The translations under genes and the position numbers were made by a program. From Mucilaginibacter aquaedulcis (GTDB lineage Bacteria > Bacteroidota > Bacteroidia > Sphingobacteriales > Sphingobacteriaceae), in assembly GCF_030409325.1 (NCBI RefSeq), contig NZ_JAUFPR010000002.1, positions 620,001 through 684,000 on the forward strand: a DNA stretch of 64,000 nt. The letters are read 5' to 3'. Of the stretch, positions 63,801 to 64,000 are shown in pieces; positions within the stretch are counted from its first letter, which is position 1; each line of letters starts with the position of its first letter. Below the pieces are notes generated by a model. It made no database searches. It saw only the letters and a list, made by a program, of their open reading frames with translations, and had not been told where the DNA came from.

Positions 63801-64000
63801 GCAGGCTGGGCATCAATGCGGCTAAAGTTGGTAACTCCATCCGCATTCCGGTTCACTCGGATATCAGTACCAAAACTAACTCCCATCTGGTCGGCATTGC
63901 TGGAGACATCTAATAACATAAAAGTATCCTTTGGTAGCAACCATCGGTCTCCGCGCGAAAACTGACTATAGCTGCTTACCTCAGCAGGTTGGTCAGGCAG
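60860..64000 (-). CDS. Very large unrecognised protein, 5' end outside the window
   Basis: At least 1046 codons, open to the right edge without a start; the 5' part lies beyond 64000. A TTG at 63940 is only an internal codon. Near the C-terminus there is a run of small hydrophobic and Gly residues (about the last 190 residues: FYNEVISIQSDLKQLVPACG-like, then GVELVVGLPVVANVAVLYMV and MFRGSAEICGGLVSICIQIE) that looks like long amphipathic beta strands, not helices. Several Cys lie there. No domain is recognised. It ends 31 bases before the 1333-aa gene, so the two form an operon and probably a joint structure. Confidence 0.7.
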   Translation of the reverse strand: MPDQPAEVSSYSQFSRGDRWLLPKDTFMLLDVSSNADQMGVSFGTDIRVNRNADGVTNFSRIDAQPAAIGPVNLPLQILNMDVVTSGQYVRAVTLPQISWEPILNIPLAVEGGPDMTDLVTTTPGLMVYDNDGIPTHIFSESPYLIPIAPVSVVKHFIQEFNDKKIPREMVSTFTLPFAMVAQAQFNRSLYNKEADNASIHFNTPLFKGFKGGLQIKAKAPNPVSPYQRNAFKGRTIQIDSNLKWLLFGLPMTGGTLGKTVSGIFNNVFAGTSASSNPKVPVEKMEISGYGASIFSNWLNDAAAVADVSQVKFDVLMGRTAHEVVQVRSVMYTCAGIVHVVRTVTFMRSPSGYVFRSDSGWKAESDAFFDCDYKIDFSADINTPDLVDVNNTYVFHPGAIKGISAVREIKDFPDGGTFPSSFSLNDTGLPGKIGKPALADWKIVYPNLTSLDEKFNVELECVVFDCDVHLDNIISGGIPNPNPDPVEGRYNVQSRKMIGFVQLAPTGVLIPPSVYADLINFQNGSIGGPINCIINISGSNQQMRLSRADLSPALDAGGQRIFAASARGSLILPPDGSWSVVKLKTDAGDVFPVEEGQSVPLIRANGSTNFKIANPVDVVQETASKLNYAVLQSTGTQKLLFDIPQFTDGVKKLFSNQTYYADAYKLLNSKGPFPNIANALQLTNAEKEIEIIGEGLMKMADRDIDLGALLPDDYEYAFIDEPKILKIYAQYKSTSGDKGKLKLGIDSTAADIADKWKSLMSDIRIIVDLGPFTEVMWVDGNFDAQSSIKPQYNKPNLQFGSLLQPIVDILQVLQTLSGGDFDKGMDVGMSNAPDNWEYKFNCSKEIPVIKFPSPEQLTINPNPPLKLEAGLKVGFYFNEVISIQSDLKQLVPACGAYIGFYGRLQVQCFTLGVASIYAVGQVNLGIQADTKAALYFTMKVGFGVELVVGLPVVANVAVLYMVEINIGIGTTALDVGAFMMFRGSAEICGGLVSICIQIEAGGSIHRDFVTEQTSCIAQVTFSVDVCVLWVIDINVTETWQESRQIA

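Noticed and set aside
56827..64000. Rhs/YD-repeat or Tc-type toxin proteins
   Set aside because: No YD or RHS repeats and no toxin-core motif can be read. Size alone is not evidence.

Overview
The window looks like a chromosomal segment of a Bacteroidota bacterium, most likely Sphingobacteriaceae (Mucilaginibacter or Pedobacter-like). The evidence is AT-rich DNA, a SusC/SusD pair under an ECF sigma factor and FecR anti-sigma factor, several GH92 and other glycosidases, TAnnTTTG-like promoter elements, and small protein families common in that group. The genus is inferred from family content only.

Layout. (1) 19-4370: an overlapping four-gene operon with three paralogous condensation-type (HHxxxDG) acyltransferase-like proteins and a four-helix membrane protein. 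(2) 4393-20861, minus strand: a complete polysaccharide utilisation locus, in transcription order sigma factor, FecR, SusC, SusD, GH89 alpha-N-acetylglucosaminidase, GH35 beta-galactosidase, an HGSNAT/DUF5009-like membrane acetyltransferase and GH92 alpha-mannosidase. It is suited to a host-type or amino-sugar glycan with terminal alpha-GlcNAc, beta-Gal and alpha-Man. (3) 21013-26669: two hydrolases (esterase, SGNH), a metallophosphoesterase, a Ca-dependent PI-PLC-like protein, a nucleoside phosphorylase and a HAD phosphatase. (4) 26734-45696: a tRNA gene with a CAT anticodon, followed by about 19 kb of accessory DNA ending in a 22-nt near-copy of the tRNA 3' end. I read this as a genomic island. 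It carries two divergent sensor kinases, a kinase-less PAS protein, stress-type small proteins (DksA-like, PA2169/DUF2383, DUF3606, DUF2256, DUF72), two ferritin-like proteins, a histidine phosphatase, a TupA-like ATP-grasp protein, DoxX and flavodoxin-like proteins, and two clear pseudogenes. No recombinase gene is visible. (5) 45961-56750: an amidohydrolase, three AraC regulators, a Bcr/CflA-type efflux pump, a 3-hydroxyisobutyrate-dehydrogenase-like oxidoreductase, a second GH92 enzyme and a Tet(X)-like FAD monooxygenase. (6) 56827-64000, minus strand: two very large unrecognised proteins (1333 aa, and at least 1046 aa running off the window) with no signal peptide.

The most interesting unexplained content is the tandem acyltransferase operon, the giant protein pair, and the tRNA-bounded island with its paired end structures and orphan terminators. 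The PUL is conventional in architecture, but it pairs an HGSNAT-like acetyltransferase with an NAGLU-family enzyme, as in lysosomal heparan sulfate degradation. Functions are family assignments made by reading motifs; no database search was possible.
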